This document shows positions 32,052-43,508 of a stretch of DNA of 64,000 bases, one piece after another (position 1 is the stretch's first letter; every line of letters begins with the position of its first letter). The stretch covers positions 55,682 through 119,681 of the forward strand of contig NZ_JALBVB010000034.1 in the NCBI RefSeq assembly GCF_022669155.1, given 5' to 3'. Under the pieces are notes generated by a model. The model had not been told where the DNA came from. It saw only the letters and a program-made list of their open reading frames with translations, and did no database searches. Source of the stretch: Kineococcus sp. TRM81007. Lineage in GTDB: Bacteria > Actinomycetota > Actinomycetes > Actinomycetales > Kineococcaceae. The position numbers were made by a program, and so were the translations under genes.

Positions 32052-32783
32052 TCACAGCGCCCCCGACCCACCCACCAGCACCGCCAGGACGAACGCCCAC
32101 CCGCCCCGCAGGCGCCGCGAGCCGGGCGCGTGCTGCCGGCGGCCGGGCAGCGGACCGGACAGCAGCAGGAACGCCGTGGTGCCCAGGGGCAGCGAGAACA
32201 GCCAGAACCACGCCCACCGCGTCGCCCACCACGGCTCCGCGGCGCCGATCAGCACCAGCAGGGCGCCCAGCGACTGCACCACCAGCAGCACGACCACCCA
32301 GCCGCGCACGGTGGCGCCCAGCACGCGGGCGGACAGGACGAAGCCCCGGGCGTGCTCGACGCGCTCGACGCGCACGCCCGGATCCCACGCCCGCACCGCC
32401 TGCCCGACGTCGCGGGTGGTCACCGGCAGCGCCGACGCCTCGCCGACCGCGTCGGAGAGCGCGCCGACGAGGTGCTCGTCGCTGACCAGGCGGACCTCGG
32501 CGCTCCGCACCTGCCACGCCCCGCGCCAGTCGGCGCGCCAGCGCACCCGCTGCACGACCTCACCCGTGGCCCCCGCCGGCAGGCCGCCGACCACCTGCAC
32601 GCCGGCGACGCGCCCGGCTCGAGCGGCGACCCGCAGGTCCTGCACGTCGGCGGCGCGCTCCCCGAACACGAGCGTCACCAGAAGCACCACGAGCGTCACG
32701 GCCAGCAGGGCGGCACGCACCCCGGCCCACCCGCGCCACGGCGCACGCACCGGCGGCAGCGGGGTGGACGACGCATCGAGCAC
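32052..32783 (-). CDS. membrane protein of unknown function
   Basis: A 243-residue protein with one N-terminal transmembrane helix (about 22-45, 'ALLAVTLVVLLVTLVFGE'), an extracytoplasmic domain (about 50-155) and three C-terminal helices (about 158-180, 188-208, 222-243). No family recognised. GTG 32783 is preceded by minus-strand TAGCGT at 7 bases, so it is probably transcribed alone and leaderless. Convergent with the alpha/beta hydrolase, only 37 bases away. Confidence 0.7.
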   Translation of the reverse strand: MLDASSTPLPPVRAPWRGWAGVRAALLAVTLVVLLVTLVFGERAADVQDLRVAARAGRVAGVQVVGGLPAGATGEVVQRVRWRADWRGAWQVRSAEVRLVSDEHLVGALSDAVGEASALPVTTRDVGQAVRAWDPGVRVERVEHARGFVLSARVLGATVRGWVVVLLVVQSLGALLVLIGAAEPWWATRWAWFWLFSLPLGTTAFLLLSGPLPGRRQHAPGSRRLRGGWAFVLAVLVGGSGAL

Positions 32784-32790
32784 CCCGACG

Positions 32791-32796
32791 ACGCTA
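32791..32796 (-). promoter_or_regulatory. -10-like TAGCGT for leaderless start at 32783
   Basis: Minus-strand TAGCGT ends 7 bases before the GTG of the membrane protein gene. Confidence 0.5.
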
Positions 32797-32985
32797 GCGG
32801 CGCACCACCCGCCGTCAAGCGCGCCCGCGCCGCACGCGGACCACCCGGGGCGCACCGAGGTCCCCCGCCGACGCCGGTCCCGGGCGCCTCCTCAGCCCCT
32901 CGACCGGAGCCGGCGCCGGAGCTGCCTCACGCGAACACCGTCGCCGTCAGGGCCAGCGCCAGGGCCAGCGCCCGGTCGAGCACCG

Positions 32986-33918
32986 TCACGCTCCGCGGGG
33001 CGGGTCCTGGGCGACGTCCCCGCCGGGCAGGGGCGGTGGGGTGCCGCCGAACGCCGGGCACAGCGCCTTGTGGTCGCACCACGAGCACAGCCTCCCCGGG
33101 GTGGCCGGCCACTCGCCGCTGGCGCGGTTGCGCTCGATGGCCTCCCACACGGCCCGCACCTCGCGCTCGGTGGCGCGCAGGTCGTCCTCGTCGGGGCAGT
33201 GGCCCAGCACCTCGCCCGAACCGAGGTACACCAGCCGCAGCGAGCGCGGCACCACCCCGCGCAGCCGCCACAGCACCAGGGCGTAGAAGCGGATCTGGAA
33301 CAGGGCGGCCGCGGCGAAGCGGTCGGACGGCGCCCGGCCCGTCTTGTAGTCGACGACCCGCAGCCGGCCGTCCGGGGCCACGTCCAGGCGGTCCACCACC
33401 CCGCGCAGCACCGGGCCGCCCTCCAGCGGCACCTCCACCCGCACCTCCCGCCCGGCCGGCTCCAGCCGGGTGGGGTCCTCCAGGTCGAAGTAGCGCCGCA
33501 GCAGCGAGCGCGCCTGCGCCAGCCAGCGCTGCAGCGCAGCGCGGCCGTCCTCGTCGTCGCCGAACAGCGCGCCCAGGCGCTCATCGCCGGCCAGCAGCTC
33601 CCGCCAGCGCTCCTCGACCATCCCGCACGCCGCCTCGGGGGTGCGCTCGGCGGCCGGCAGGTCGAAGAGCCGCTCCAGCACCGCGTGCACGAGGGTTCCG
33701 CGCGCCGCCGCCGGCGAAGGCGCCTCCTCCAGCCTGTCGATCGTGCGGAAGCGGTACAGCAGCGGGCACCGCAGGAAGTCCGCCGCCCGGGACGGCGACA
33801 GACCCCGCGCGCGACCCGCAGCCGTCCCCGCAGCCGTGCCGGGCGGGGGACCGCCGTCGGCCACGGGCTCGCCGGGCCGCTCGGGGGAGCCGGGCACGTC
33901 GGTGGTGGTGCTGGACAC
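32986..33918 (-). CDS. RecB-family PD-(D/E)XK exonuclease with iron-sulfur cluster
   Basis: A 310-residue stand-alone nuclease like the AddB/RecB C-terminal domain. Four Cys (51 in 'LRCPLLYRF' and 278, 281, 287 in 'CSWCDHKALCPAF') form the 4Fe-4S staple. The catalytic core has His in 'RGTLVHAVLERLF', Asp in 'GVVDRLDVA' and 'RVVDYKTGR' (Asp-x-Lys) near residue 196. Such RecB-like genes lie upstream of the site-2 protease and trmI in many actinobacteria. GTG 33918 with TAGCCT 6 bases upstream. DNA repair role inferred. Confidence 0.88.
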   Translation of the reverse strand: MSSTTTDVPGSPERPGEPVADGGPPPGTAAGTAAGRARGLSPSRAADFLRCPLLYRFRTIDRLEEAPSPAAARGTLVHAVLERLFDLPAAERTPEAACGMVEERWRELLAGDERLGALFGDDEDGRAALQRWLAQARSLLRRYFDLEDPTRLEPAGREVRVEVPLEGGPVLRGVVDRLDVAPDGRLRVVDYKTGRAPSDRFAAAALFQIRFYALVLWRLRGVVPRSLRLVYLGSGEVLGHCPDEDDLRATEREVRAVWEAIERNRASGEWPATPGRLCSWCDHKALCPAFGGTPPPLPGGDVAQDPPRGA

Positions 33919-33924
33919 GCCGGC

Positions 33925-33930
33925 AGGCTA
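33925..33930 (-). promoter_or_regulatory. -10-like TAGCCT for leaderless start at 33918
   Basis: Minus-strand TAGCCT ends 6 bases before the GTG of the RecB-like nuclease gene. Confidence 0.5.
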
Positions 33931-34015
33931 GGTGCCGCCCCCGACACGGGTGCTCGCACGCACCGCCCGCAGGACCACCCCGGCGGCGCGGGCGTCCGCC
34001 GGGCCGGGGCGCGGC

Positions 34016-34069
34016 GGGGCGGGGCACGGCGGGGCGCGGCGGGGCGGGGCGGGGCACGGCGGGGCGGGG
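34016..34069 (+). repeat. G-rich tract with strong G-quadruplex potential
   Basis: Eight GGGG runs occur in 54 bases. At 34041-34069 five runs are joined by loops of 1, 1, 6 and 1 bases. It lies about 20 bases upstream of the TAGGAT element of the site-2 protease gene, in the 229-base divergent spacer. Confidence 0.75.
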
Positions 34070-34091
34070 CGGACGGTCGCTCACGGCCGCC

Positions 34092-34097
34092 TAGGAT
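34092..34097 (+). promoter_or_regulatory. -10-like TAGGAT upstream of site-2 protease leader ORF
   Basis: TAGGAT ends 6 bases before GTG 34104, which opens a 15-codon ORF leading into the protease gene. Confidence 0.55.
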
Positions 34098-34103
34098 CGG
34101 CGG

Positions 34104-34151
34104 GTGCGCAGCCCCCGAGTCACCGACCGCCCCGCCGGCGAGGCCCGGTGA
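34104..34151 (+). CDS. possible leaderless leader peptide coupled to site-2 protease
   Basis: A 15-residue ORF (VRSPRVTD...GEAR). It begins at the standard leaderless distance from TAGGAT, and its TGA overlaps the GTG of the protease gene (GTGA). The arrangement is identical to that in front of uppP. The peptide has no recognised homologue. Confidence 0.4.
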   Translation: MRSPRVTDRPAGEAR

Positions 34152-35290
34152 ACGGCGCCGGCATCCGCCTGGGGCGCCCCTTCGGCGTCCCGCTGCTGCT
34201 CGCGCCCTCGTGGTTCCTCTTCGCCGCCGTCATCGTGTGGGTCTTCGCCCCCGTGGTCTCGGTGCGGGTGCCCGGCCCGGCGTCCTACCTGGTGGCCTTC
34301 TCCTACGCGGTGCTGCTGCTGCTGTCCGTGCTCGTGCACGAGGTCGCCCACGCCCTGGCCGCCCGCTGGTCGGGCCTGCGCGTGTCCGGCATCGTCCTGA
34401 ACGTCTGGGGCGGGCACACCACCTTCCAGGACGGCGACGTCGGCCCGGGCCGCAGCCTGCTCATCGCCGTGGTCGGGCCGGTCGCCAACGGCGCGCTCGC
34501 GCTGGCCGCCCACCAGGCCGGGGAGGTGGTGCGCGCCCAGCCCGGCCCGGTCGGGGTCGGTGAGCTGCTGCTGGGCGCCCTGACCGTCTCCAACGTGCTG
34601 CTGGCCGCCTTCAACCTGCTGCCGGGCCTGCCCCTGGACGGCGGTCACGCCCTGGAGGCGGTGGTGTGGAAGGTGCGCGGCGACCGCCTGGCCGGCACCG
34701 TCGCCGCCGCCTGGGCCGGCAGGGTGCTCGCCGCGCTCACCCTGGTGGCCGCCGTCGCCGTGCCCCGCCTGCTGGGGTGGCAGGCGACGCTGACGCAGGT
34801 GGTGTGGGCCGGGCTCGTCAGCGCCCTGCTGTGGCAGGGCGCCTCCCAGGCGCTGCAGTTCGCCGCCCAGCGTCGCCGGGTGCCGCTGCTGTCCGCGCGC
34901 GCCCTGCAGCGCCCGGCCATCGCCGTCAGCTCCCGCGCCACCGTCGAGGAGGTGGTGCGCGCGGCCCGCGCCGCCATCGACGCCGGCGCCACCGCCGGCA
35001 GCACCCGCGACCTGGAGGTCGTGCTCGTCACCGACGACGGCGTGCCGGTGGCCGTCGTGGACACCGCCGCCCTGAGCCGGGTGCCGCTGGAGCGGCGCGG
35101 CGCGCTCGGCGCCGGGGCCACCGCCCGCGCGCTGCCGCCCCGCTGCTGGCTGCCGGGCGACCTGACCGGCGAGGCGCTGCTGGACGCGGTCGCCGCCCGC
35201 CCCGGCGAGCACGTCGTCCTCGGCGCCGGCGGGCGCGTGGAGGGCCTGCTGCACACCGGCGACGTCGTCGCCGCCGTCACCGCGCGCTGA
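34148..35290 (+). CDS. site-2 protease (M50) family intramembrane metalloprotease
   Basis: A 380-residue integral membrane protease. The zinc site HExxH is His64-Glu65-x2-His68 in 'VHEVAHALAARW'. The third ligand region is 'LLPGLPLDGGHALEA' near residue 162. About six helices span 1-235. Residues about 255-380 are a pair of degenerate CBS-like repeats ('RPAIAVSSRATVEEVV', 'PGEHVVLGAGGRVEGLLHTGDV'). The M50-CBS arrangement (SpoIVFB/Rip3 group) cuts membrane-bound regulators. The neighbours RecB-like, trmI and mpa are the usual actinobacterial context. GTG 34148. Confidence 0.88.
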   Translation: MNGAGIRLGRPFGVPLLLAPSWFLFAAVIVWVFAPVVSVRVPGPASYLVAFSYAVLLLLSVLVHEVAHALAARWSGLRVSGIVLNVWGGHTTFQDGDVGPGRSLLIAVVGPVANGALALAAHQAGEVVRAQPGPVGVGELLLGALTVSNVLLAAFNLLPGLPLDGGHALEAVVWKVRGDRLAGTVAAAWAGRVLAALTLVAAVAVPRLLGWQATLTQVVWAGLVSALLWQGASQALQFAAQRRRVPLLSARALQRPAIAVSSRATVEEVVRAARAAIDAGATAGSTRDLEVVLVTDDGVPVAVVDTAALSRVPLERRGALGAGATARALPPRCWLPGDLTGEALLDAVAARPGEHVVLGAGGRVEGLLHTGDVVAAVTAR

Positions 35291-36676
<1,386 letters not shown>

Positions 36677-36694
36677 GGTGGCCGCGCACCCGTG

Positions 36695-37420
36695 ATGGCC
36701 CACAGCCACGCCTGCACCGGCCTGGCCGCCGGCGCCGCCACCCTCCCGCTGGCCCCCGTGCACGGCCCGGTGGCCACCGCCGCGTGGGTGGCGGCCTGGG
36801 GCGGCGCCGCGCTGCTGCCCGACTTCGACCAGGGCGGCATCTCCTGGAAGCGGGCCCTGCCGCGACCCACCGGCTCCACCGTGGCGCAGATGTGGGGCCC
36901 GCTGACCACCACCGCCGCCTCCCTCGTCGGCCGCCTGGCCGGCGGGCACCGCTGGGGCACCCACGACCCGCTGCTGGCACCGGTCCTCTTCGGCGCCCTC
37001 GCGTGGGCGGCGGCGCTGCACCCGGTCACCTCCCTGGCGGTGCTCGCGTTCGTCACCGGCGCCGCCCTGCGCGGGTGCCACTTCGTCATCCCCGGCCAGG
37101 TGGAGACCACCGTGCTCGGCAACCTCGCCCTGTCCTTCGGGCTGGCCTGGTGGGTGCTCGATCGCCACCCCGCCGGGGTGCCGTGGCTGCCGTGGGCGGT
37201 GGCCGGCGGCGTGCTCGTCCACGTGGTCGGCGACTGGCTGACCGTCGGCGGCGTGCCGCGCCCGCTGGCCGTGCCGCTCGCGCTGCTGGGCGGGCGGCGC
37301 CGGCGCACCGCCCTAGGGCTGTTCCGCACCGGGGCGCGCGTCGAGCACGCCATCGCCGCGCTCGCGGTCGCGCTCACCGCGGTCCTGCTCGCCCGGCACC
37401 TGCTGCTGCCCCTCCTGTGA
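36695..37420 (+). CDS. YdjM-type (DUF457) membrane metal-dependent hydrolase
   Basis: A 241-residue membrane protein. 'MAHSHACTGLAAGAA' begins with the family's His motif. 'LLPDFDQGGISWKRALPRPTG' near residues 43-63 and 'HVVGDWLTVGGVPRP' near 170-184 match the YdjM/DUF457 group, labelled metal-dependent hydrolases. About six helices. Its last 108 bases overlap the convergent BrkB gene. ATG 36695 (a GTG lies just before). Physiological substrate unknown. Confidence 0.8.
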   Translation: MAHSHACTGLAAGAATLPLAPVHGPVATAAWVAAWGGAALLPDFDQGGISWKRALPRPTGSTVAQMWGPLTTTAASLVGRLAGGHRWGTHDPLLAPVLFGALAWAAALHPVTSLAVLAFVTGAALRGCHFVIPGQVETTVLGNLALSFGLAWWVLDRHPAGVPWLPWAVAGGVLVHVVGDWLTVGGVPRPLAVPLALLGGRRRRTALGLFRTGARVEHAIAALAVALTAVLLARHLLLPLL

Positions 37421-38446
37421 GCCCCGGCGCTCGCCGTCCCGCTCCAGCGGGGAGCGGCCGAAGCGCACGTGCACCTGCTCGAAACCCTTGTGCCGCTGCG
37501 CCTGCGCCAGGCGGGTGTAGGCGCGCTGATCGGCGTCGGTCAGCACCACGGCGTCGGTCAGCGGGGTCAGCAGCGCCCGCGGGTACAGCCGCCGCACCCG
37601 CACCACGTCGGCCTCCACGCACAGCACCACGCAGCAGGCGGCGACGAAGAGGAACACGATGCCACCCAGGACCACCGTGAAGACCTGGTTGGACACGCTG
37701 GAACGCTCGGCCACCGAGGAGACGATCCCGCGGCCGAAGTGCTGCAGCACCTGCCACAGCACCCCCATGGCCACGGCGCCCGGCAGGACCGTCCGCACGT
37801 CCGGCCGGTGCGCGGCCGCCAGCCGGAACGCCACGCCGAAACCGACCGCGGCCAGCGCCGCAGCCCCGGCGTGCGAGGCCCACTCGGCCAGGCCCGGCGG
37901 CACGTGGGCGCTGATGACCGCGCTGAGCACCGCGGTGCCCACCACGAACATCCCGGCCGTGACCAGCAGCAGCAGCGCCCGTCCCCGCGCCAGGAACGGG
38001 TTGGGGCGCTCGTTGCGCGGCACCGCCCACGCCACGTTGACCGCGTTCTGCAGCGCCAGGCCCAGCCCGGTCGCCCCGTACAGGGCACCGGCGACACCGA
38101 TGACGAGGCCGACCGCGCCACCGCCGAGGCGCTCGGGGCTGCCCAGCTCGTCGCCGATGACGGGCACCTGCGCCACCGCGGAGTTCAGCACCGCCTGCTG
38201 CGCGTCCGGGTCCCCGGAGAGCACGTAGCCGAGGATCGTGGACAGCAGCAGCAGCAGCGGCACCAGCGCCAGCAGGCCGTAGTAGGCGATCAGCGCGGCC
38301 AGGTAGGCGCCCTGGTCCTCGAAGAACTTGTAGACCACCGCCAGCGGGTAGCCGACGGCCGGGTGCCGGCGCTGGAAGACGTCCAGCCGGTGCACGGCAC
38401 CGCTGCGCCGCTCGATCTCGGGCACGGGTGCGTCGGGCACGCGCAC
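37313..38446 (-). CDS. YihY/BrkB family inner membrane protein
   Basis: A 377-residue protein with six transmembrane helices (about 45-290): '[20 protein letters not shown]' begins the domain, '[20 protein letters not shown]' and '[15 protein letters not shown]' are family landmarks. The family was once mislabelled ribonuclease BN and is now thought to be a membrane transport or envelope protein. The last ~50 residues are Arg/Gly/Glu-rich and are encoded antisense to the end of the DUF457 gene. They may simply reflect the lack of a stop codon there. GTG start. Confidence 0.85.
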   Translation of the reverse strand: MRVPDAPVPEIERRSGAVHRLDVFQRRHPAVGYPLAVVYKFFEDQGAYLAALIAYYGLLALVPLLLLLSTILGYVLSGDPDAQQAVLNSAVAQVPVIGDELGSPERLGGGAVGLVIGVAGALYGATGLGLALQNAVNVAWAVPRNERPNPFLARGRALLLLVTAGMFVVGTAVLSAVISAHVPPGLAEWASHAGAAALAAVGFGVAFRLAAAHRPDVRTVLPGAVAMGVLWQVLQHFGRGIVSSVAERSSVSNQVFTVVLGGIVFLFVAACCVVLCVEADVVRVRRLYPRALLTPLTDAVVLTDADQRAYTRLAQAQRHKGFEQVHVRFGRSPLERDGERRGSQEGQQQVPGEQDRGERDRERGDGVLDARPGAEQP

Positions 38447-38582
38447 ATCCTGGGGGCAGCCGCCCGCGCCCGCAGGTCCGGCGCCCCGACCCTCACGGTC
38501 GAGACCGGAACGTGACTAGTTCGTTACCGTCAGTCGCGCCGGGTGGGGGTTCCGACACGGCGCGCACCGCGCCGGAGCGGGT

Positions 38583-38588
38583 TAGGGT
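38583..38588 (+). promoter_or_regulatory. -10-like TAGGGT upstream of mpa/arc
   Basis: TAGGGT lies 58 bases before ATG 38647. Unlike most genes here, mpa has a leader and a Shine-Dalgarno (GAGGGGGAGGA). Confidence 0.45.
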
Positions 38589-38646
38589 CGAGCGCATCCA
38601 CCGCCCGCCCGGGGAACCGGGAGGGCCACGAGGGGGAGGACGCGCC

Positions 38647-40329
38647 ATGACGGAACCCCAGCGCCGCTTCGGCGGCGGAGGTGAGCGGGACGCCCGCCAC
38701 ACCGCGCTGCTGGAGGAGCAGCTCGGAGCAGCGCGCTCGCGCCTGGCCCAGGTCAGCGCCCAGAACGACCGCCTCGCGGCGACCCTGCGCGACGCGCGCG
38801 ACCAGATCGTCTCGCTCAAGGCCGAGGTCGACCGCCTCGGCCAGCCGCCCGCGCAGTTCGCCACCTTCCTCGCCGCCGTCGGGGACGGCACCGCCGACGT
38901 GGTCAGCGCCGGCCGGCGCCTGCGGGTGGCCGTCAGCCCCGCCGTGGAGCTGTCGGCGCTGCGCCCCGGCCAGGACGTCATGGTCAACGAGGCGATGAAC
39001 GTGGTCGCCGCCTGCGACTACGAGCGCACCGGTGAGCTGGCCACCGTCAAGGAGGTCCTCGACGACGGGCGCGCGCTGGTGCTGGCGCGCGCCGACGAGG
39101 AGCGCGTGGTGCGCCTGGCGGGTCCGCTGGTGGACGGCCCGCTGCGGGTCGGCGACTCCCTGACCATCGACACCCGCTCCGGCTTCGCCTTCGAGCGCAT
39201 CCCCAAGGCCGAGGTCGAGGAGCTGGTCCTCGAGGAGGTCCCCGACATCCACTACGAGGACATCGGGGGACTGGGCTCGCAGATCGAGGCGATCCGCGAC
39301 GCGGTCGAGCTGCCGTTCCTGCACGCGGACCTCTTCCGCGAGCACGGCCTGCGCCCGCCCAAGGGCATCCTGCTGTACGGCCCGCCCGGCTGCGGCAAGA
39401 CCCTCATCGCCAAGGCGGTCGCGAACTCGCTGGCGAGGAAGGCCGCCGAGCTGCGCGGCGAGACCCAGGCCAAGAGCTACTTCCTGAACATCAAGGGCCC
39501 GGAGCTGCTCAACAAGTACGTCGGCGAGACCGAGCGGCACATCCGGCTCATCTTCGCCCGCGCCCGGGAGAAGGCGAGCCAGGGCACGCCCGTGGTGGTG
39601 TTCTTCGACGAGATGGAGTCGCTGTTCCGCACCCGCGGCTCCGGCGTCTCCTCCGACGTGGAGACCACGATCGTGCCGCAGCTGCTCAGCGAGCTGGACG
39701 GCGTGGAGCGCCTGGAGAACGTCATCGTCATCGGCGCCTCCAACCGCGAGGACATGATCGACCCCGCCATCCTGCGGCCCGGTCGCCTCGACGTGAAGAT
39801 CAAGATCGAGCGCCCGGACGCCGAGAGCGCCGGCGAGATCTTCGGCAAGTACCTGACGCCGGAGCTCCCGCTGCACCCCGAGGACGTCGCGGCCAACGGC
39901 GGCGACGCCCGCGCGGCGGTGGAGGCGATGATCCGCGCCACGGTGGAGCGCATGTACACCGAGGGCCCGGAGAACGAGTTCCTGGAGGTCACGTACGCCG
40001 GTGGTGACAAGGAGGTCCTGTACTTCAAGGACTTCAACTCCGGCGCGATGATCCAGAACATCGTCGACCGCGCCAAGAAGATGGCCATCAAGGACCTGCT
40101 GACCTCCGGGCAGCGGGGTCTGAGGGTGGAGCACCTGATGAGCGCGTGCGTGGACGAGTTCAAGGAGAACGAGGACCTGCCCAACACCACCAACCCCGAC
40201 GACTGGGCCCGCATCTCCGGCAAGAAGGGCGAGCGGATCGTCTTCATCCGCACCCTGATGCAGGGCAAGAAGGGCACCGAGGCGGGCCGCTCCATCGACA
40301 CGGTCGCCAACACCGGCCAGTACCTGTAG
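38647..40329 (+). CDS. mpa: proteasome-associated AAA ATPase (Mpa/ARC)
   Basis: A 560-residue hexameric unfoldase that recognises Pup and threads pupylated proteins into the proteasome. Residues about 17-60 form the coiled coil that binds Pup. Tandem OB folds follow (about 75-200). The AAA domain has Walker A 'GPPGCGKT' near 244-251, Walker B '[10 protein letters not shown]' near 318 and the arginine-finger region '[12 protein letters not shown]'. The C-terminus ends Gln-Tyr-Leu, the penultimate-Tyr tail that docks into the 20S alpha ring. ATG 38647 with a good Shine-Dalgarno. Confidence 0.97.
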   Translation: MTEPQRRFGGGGERDARHTALLEEQLGAARSRLAQVSAQNDRLAATLRDARDQIVSLKAEVDRLGQPPAQFATFLAAVGDGTADVVSAGRRLRVAVSPAVELSALRPGQDVMVNEAMNVVAACDYERTGELATVKEVLDDGRALVLARADEERVVRLAGPLVDGPLRVGDSLTIDTRSGFAFERIPKAEVEELVLEEVPDIHYEDIGGLGSQIEAIRDAVELPFLHADLFREHGLRPPKGILLYGPPGCGKTLIAKAVANSLARKAAELRGETQAKSYFLNIKGPELLNKYVGETERHIRLIFARAREKASQGTPVVVFFDEMESLFRTRGSGVSSDVETTIVPQLLSELDGVERLENVIVIGASNREDMIDPAILRPGRLDVKIKIERPDAESAGEIFGKYLTPELPLHPEDVAANGGDARAAVEAMIRATVERMYTEGPENEFLEVTYAGGDKEVLYFKDFNSGAMIQNIVDRAKKMAIKDLLTSGQRGLRVEHLMSACVDEFKENEDLPNTTNPDDWARISGKKGERIVFIRTLMQGKKGTEAGRSIDTVANTGQYL

Positions 40330-40370
40330 CGCCCACCGGCGGTGACCGGGTCACCCCGGCGCCCCGGGTC

Positions 40371-40409
40371 ACCGCGGGCCCGCACCCGGACCGGGTGCGG
40401 GCCCGCGGT
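40371..40409. terminator. perfect 19-bp hairpin between mpa and NUDIX gene
   Basis: Arms 40371-40389 and 40391-40409 are exactly complementary with one central A (effective small loop). It sits between the convergent mpa and NUDIX genes. There is no T-run, as usual for high-GC terminators, so it could serve both strands. Confidence 0.75.
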
Positions 40410-40412
40410 GCG

Positions 40413-41036
40413 TCACGGCCCGGGCGGCGCACCGGGGTCCTCCCACCAGCGCGGCCACGCCGCCAGCAGGGCCCGCGAGTCCGGCACGAACGGCCAGGAC
40501 GGGTCGGCCAGGCGCTCGCGCAGGGACCGCGCCGGCTCCCACCACCCCGCGGCGACCTCGCTGGCCTGCAGCACCAGCGGTCGCCCGTCCCACCACGCCT
40601 CGTACACGTGCGCCAGGTAGTGGGTCACCTCGTCGCGGTACCAGCGCCGCAGCACCGGCCGCAGCGCGACCGACCCCACCCCCAGCTCCTCGGCCAGTTC
40701 GCGGCGAGCGGCCTCCTCGACGTCCTCGCCGGCGCCGACCACGCCACCGGCCAGGCAGTCGTGCGCCCCGGGGTGGACGTCCTTGGTGCCGGTGCGCCGG
40801 TGCACGAACACCCGCCCGTGCCCGTCGCGCAGCAGCACCCCGGTGGCCGCGTGCGGGAGGTTCCGCGAGCGCACCCGCCGGCGCGGTGCGCTGCCGGTGA
40901 CCCGCCCGGCGGGCTCGGACGGGTCGTACAGCGCCACCCGCTCCCCGCCGGTGTCCAGCCCGCCCGGCTCCCCGCCCCGTCCCGGGGCCGGCTCCCCGCC
41001 CTGCTCGTCACCCGGCTGGTCGCTCACCTCGTGCAC
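40413..41036 (-). CDS. NUDIX hydrolase (YfcD-like)
   Basis: A 207-residue protein. The Nudix box is 'GGVVGAGEDVEEAARRELAE' followed by 'ELGV', complete with RELAEE. The preceding 'VHRRTGTKDVHPGAHDCLA' is characteristic of the YfcD/IDI-like subgroup. These hydrolyse nucleoside or other X-diphosphates, and the exact substrate is not known. The N-terminal 25 residues are disordered. GTG 41036 is 8 bases after minus-strand TAGCGT. It is one of the genes inserted between mpa and dop. Confidence 0.88.
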   Translation of the reverse strand: MHEVSDQPGDEQGGEPAPGRGGEPGGLDTGGERVALYDPSEPAGRVTGSAPRRRVRSRNLPHAATGVLLRDGHGRVFVHRRTGTKDVHPGAHDCLAGGVVGAGEDVEEAARRELAEELGVGSVALRPVLRRWYRDEVTHYLAHVYEAWWDGRPLVLQASEVAAGWWEPARSLRERLADPSWPFVPDSRALLAAWPRWWEDPGAPPGP

Positions 41037-41044
41037 GCGCCCCG

Positions 41045-41050
41045 ACGCTA
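41045..41050 (-). promoter_or_regulatory. -10-like TAGCGT for leaderless start at 41036
   Basis: Minus-strand TAGCGT ends 8 bases before the NUDIX GTG. Confidence 0.45.
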
Positions 41051-41192
41051 CCGGCGCACCCACGCGGCGTGACCGATCGTGCCCGCTGCGCTGCGCGGGG
41101 TCCCGACGTCGACCGGCGGGTCCGCCGATCGGGGGATGCCGACGGGCCGGGGAACTCCCCACGACCGACGCACGACCCCCGGGCGAACGGCC

Positions 41193-41198
41193 TAGGGT
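41193..41198 (+). promoter_or_regulatory. -10-like TAGGGT for leaderless macA-like start
   Basis: TAGGGT ends 7 bases before GTG 41206, the first gene of the MacAB-like operon. Confidence 0.55.
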
Positions 41199-41205
41199 GA
41201 CGCGC

Positions 41206-42674
41206 GTGCGATCCCCCCTGCTGCGCCCCGCCCACCCGCGCGCCGCGCGCCGGCTGCTGCCGGCCACGGCCACCGCCGCCGTCGCGGCCCTGCTGCTGGC
41301 CGGGTGCGGCGAGGATGAGGAGGCGGCCGTGAGCACCGCCGCCGTGCAGACCGGCGCGGTGCGGGAGGTCGTGGAGGCCTCCGGCACCGTGCAGCCGCGC
41401 GCGTCCTCCACCGTGGCGGCGCCCGCGACCGGCACGGTGGCCACCCTGGAGGTCACCGACGGCCAGCAGGTCCAGGCCGGTCAGGTGCTGGCCACCATCG
41501 ACTCCCCGCAGGCGCACGACGCGCTGGAGCAGGCCCGCGAGGCGGACCGCCGCGCGGCCGCCGCCGGCTCCTCGTCCTCGTCCTCGTCCGACCCCGACGA
41601 GATCGCGGCCCAGCAGCGCCGTGCCCGCGCCGACGCGCAGGCGCGCTTCGCGCAGGCCGAGGAGCAGGCCGCGGCCCTGCCCGACGCGGTGGCCCGCGAG
41701 GCCGCGCTGGCGGCGGTCCGCTCCTCGCGCACCCAGTACGAGCTGCTGGCCGGCCAGACGCAGGCCCTGGTGGAGCAGGTCGCCGCCGGCCTCGGCGACG
41801 TCGACGCCGCCGTCGCGGCCCTCGGGCAGGCGCAACGGGTGCAGACCCGCGCGGCGGTGGCCGCCGCGCAGGCCACCGTGGACGCGCTGACCGTGCGCGC
41901 CCCCATCGCCGGCACCGTCTCGCTGGCCGCCACGGGCTCGACCGGTGCCGGTCTGCCCGCCGGAGCCGCCGCGCTCCTGCAGGGCGGCGCCGGTGCGCTG
42001 CCCGAGGGCGCCCTGGCCGGCGCCACCAACGGGCAGGACCTCGGCGCCGCCGGCGCACCCGGTTCCCCGGTGCTGGCCGCCGGGGCGGCCGTGAACGCCG
42101 GTGCCCCGCTGCTCAGCGTCATCGACGCCTCCGTGCTCACCCTGACCGCCGACGTCGACGAGTCCGACGTGCTGCGCGTGCAGCCCGGCCAGGTCGCCGA
42201 GGTCGTCGTCGACGCCGTCGAGGGCGCCACCTACCGCGGCACCGTCACCGGCGTGGACCCCAGCGCCACCGGTTCCGGCGGCGCCGTCACCTACACGGTG
42301 CGCCTGAGCTACGACGGCGGCAGCGCCACCGGCGGCGGCCAGGCACCCACCCCGCTGCCGGGCATGTCCGCGGTCGTCTCGCTCGTGGTCGCCGAGGCGG
42401 ACGACGCGGTGCGCGTGCCCGCCGCCGCCGTCGTGCGCGGCACTCCCGACGAAGCCCCCGACGAAGTCCCCGGGGAGGCCCCCGACGCGGCCGGCGCCGG
42501 CGGGGCCGCGACCGCCGACGCGGTGTGGGTGGTGCGCGACGGCGTCGCCGAGCGCCGCGACGTCACCGTCGGGGTGCGCGGTCAGCGGGCCGTGCAGATC
42601 ACCGAGGGTCTGCGGGCGGGGGAGCGCATCGTCACCGAGGGCGCCGCCGACGTGCGCGCCGGTCAGCAGCTGCC

Positions 42675-42678
<4 letters not shown>
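41206..42678 (+). CDS. MacA/HlyD-like efflux adaptor lipoprotein
   Basis: A 490-residue membrane-anchored adaptor. Lipobox 'AALLLAGCGEDEE' near residue 31. The biotinyl-lipoyl halves are 'TVAAPATGTVATLEVTDGQQ' and 'VRAPIAGTVSLAATGSTGAG', interrupted by a helical hairpin (about 105-215). A beta-barrel and membrane-proximal domain follow. Several Gly/Ala-rich inserts lengthen it. In actinobacteria such adaptors act with MacB-type permeases to export peptides or lipids. First gene of a three-gene operon, leaderless promoter. Confidence 0.85.

Positions 42679-43504
<826 letters not shown>

Positions 43505-43508
<4 letters not shown>

Noticed and set aside
32927..32989. 20-codon minus-strand ORF overlapping the RecB-like stop by GTGA
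   Set aside because: It is too short and simple (Ala/Leu repeats), lies after rather than before a gene, and has no promoter of its own. It may be chance.
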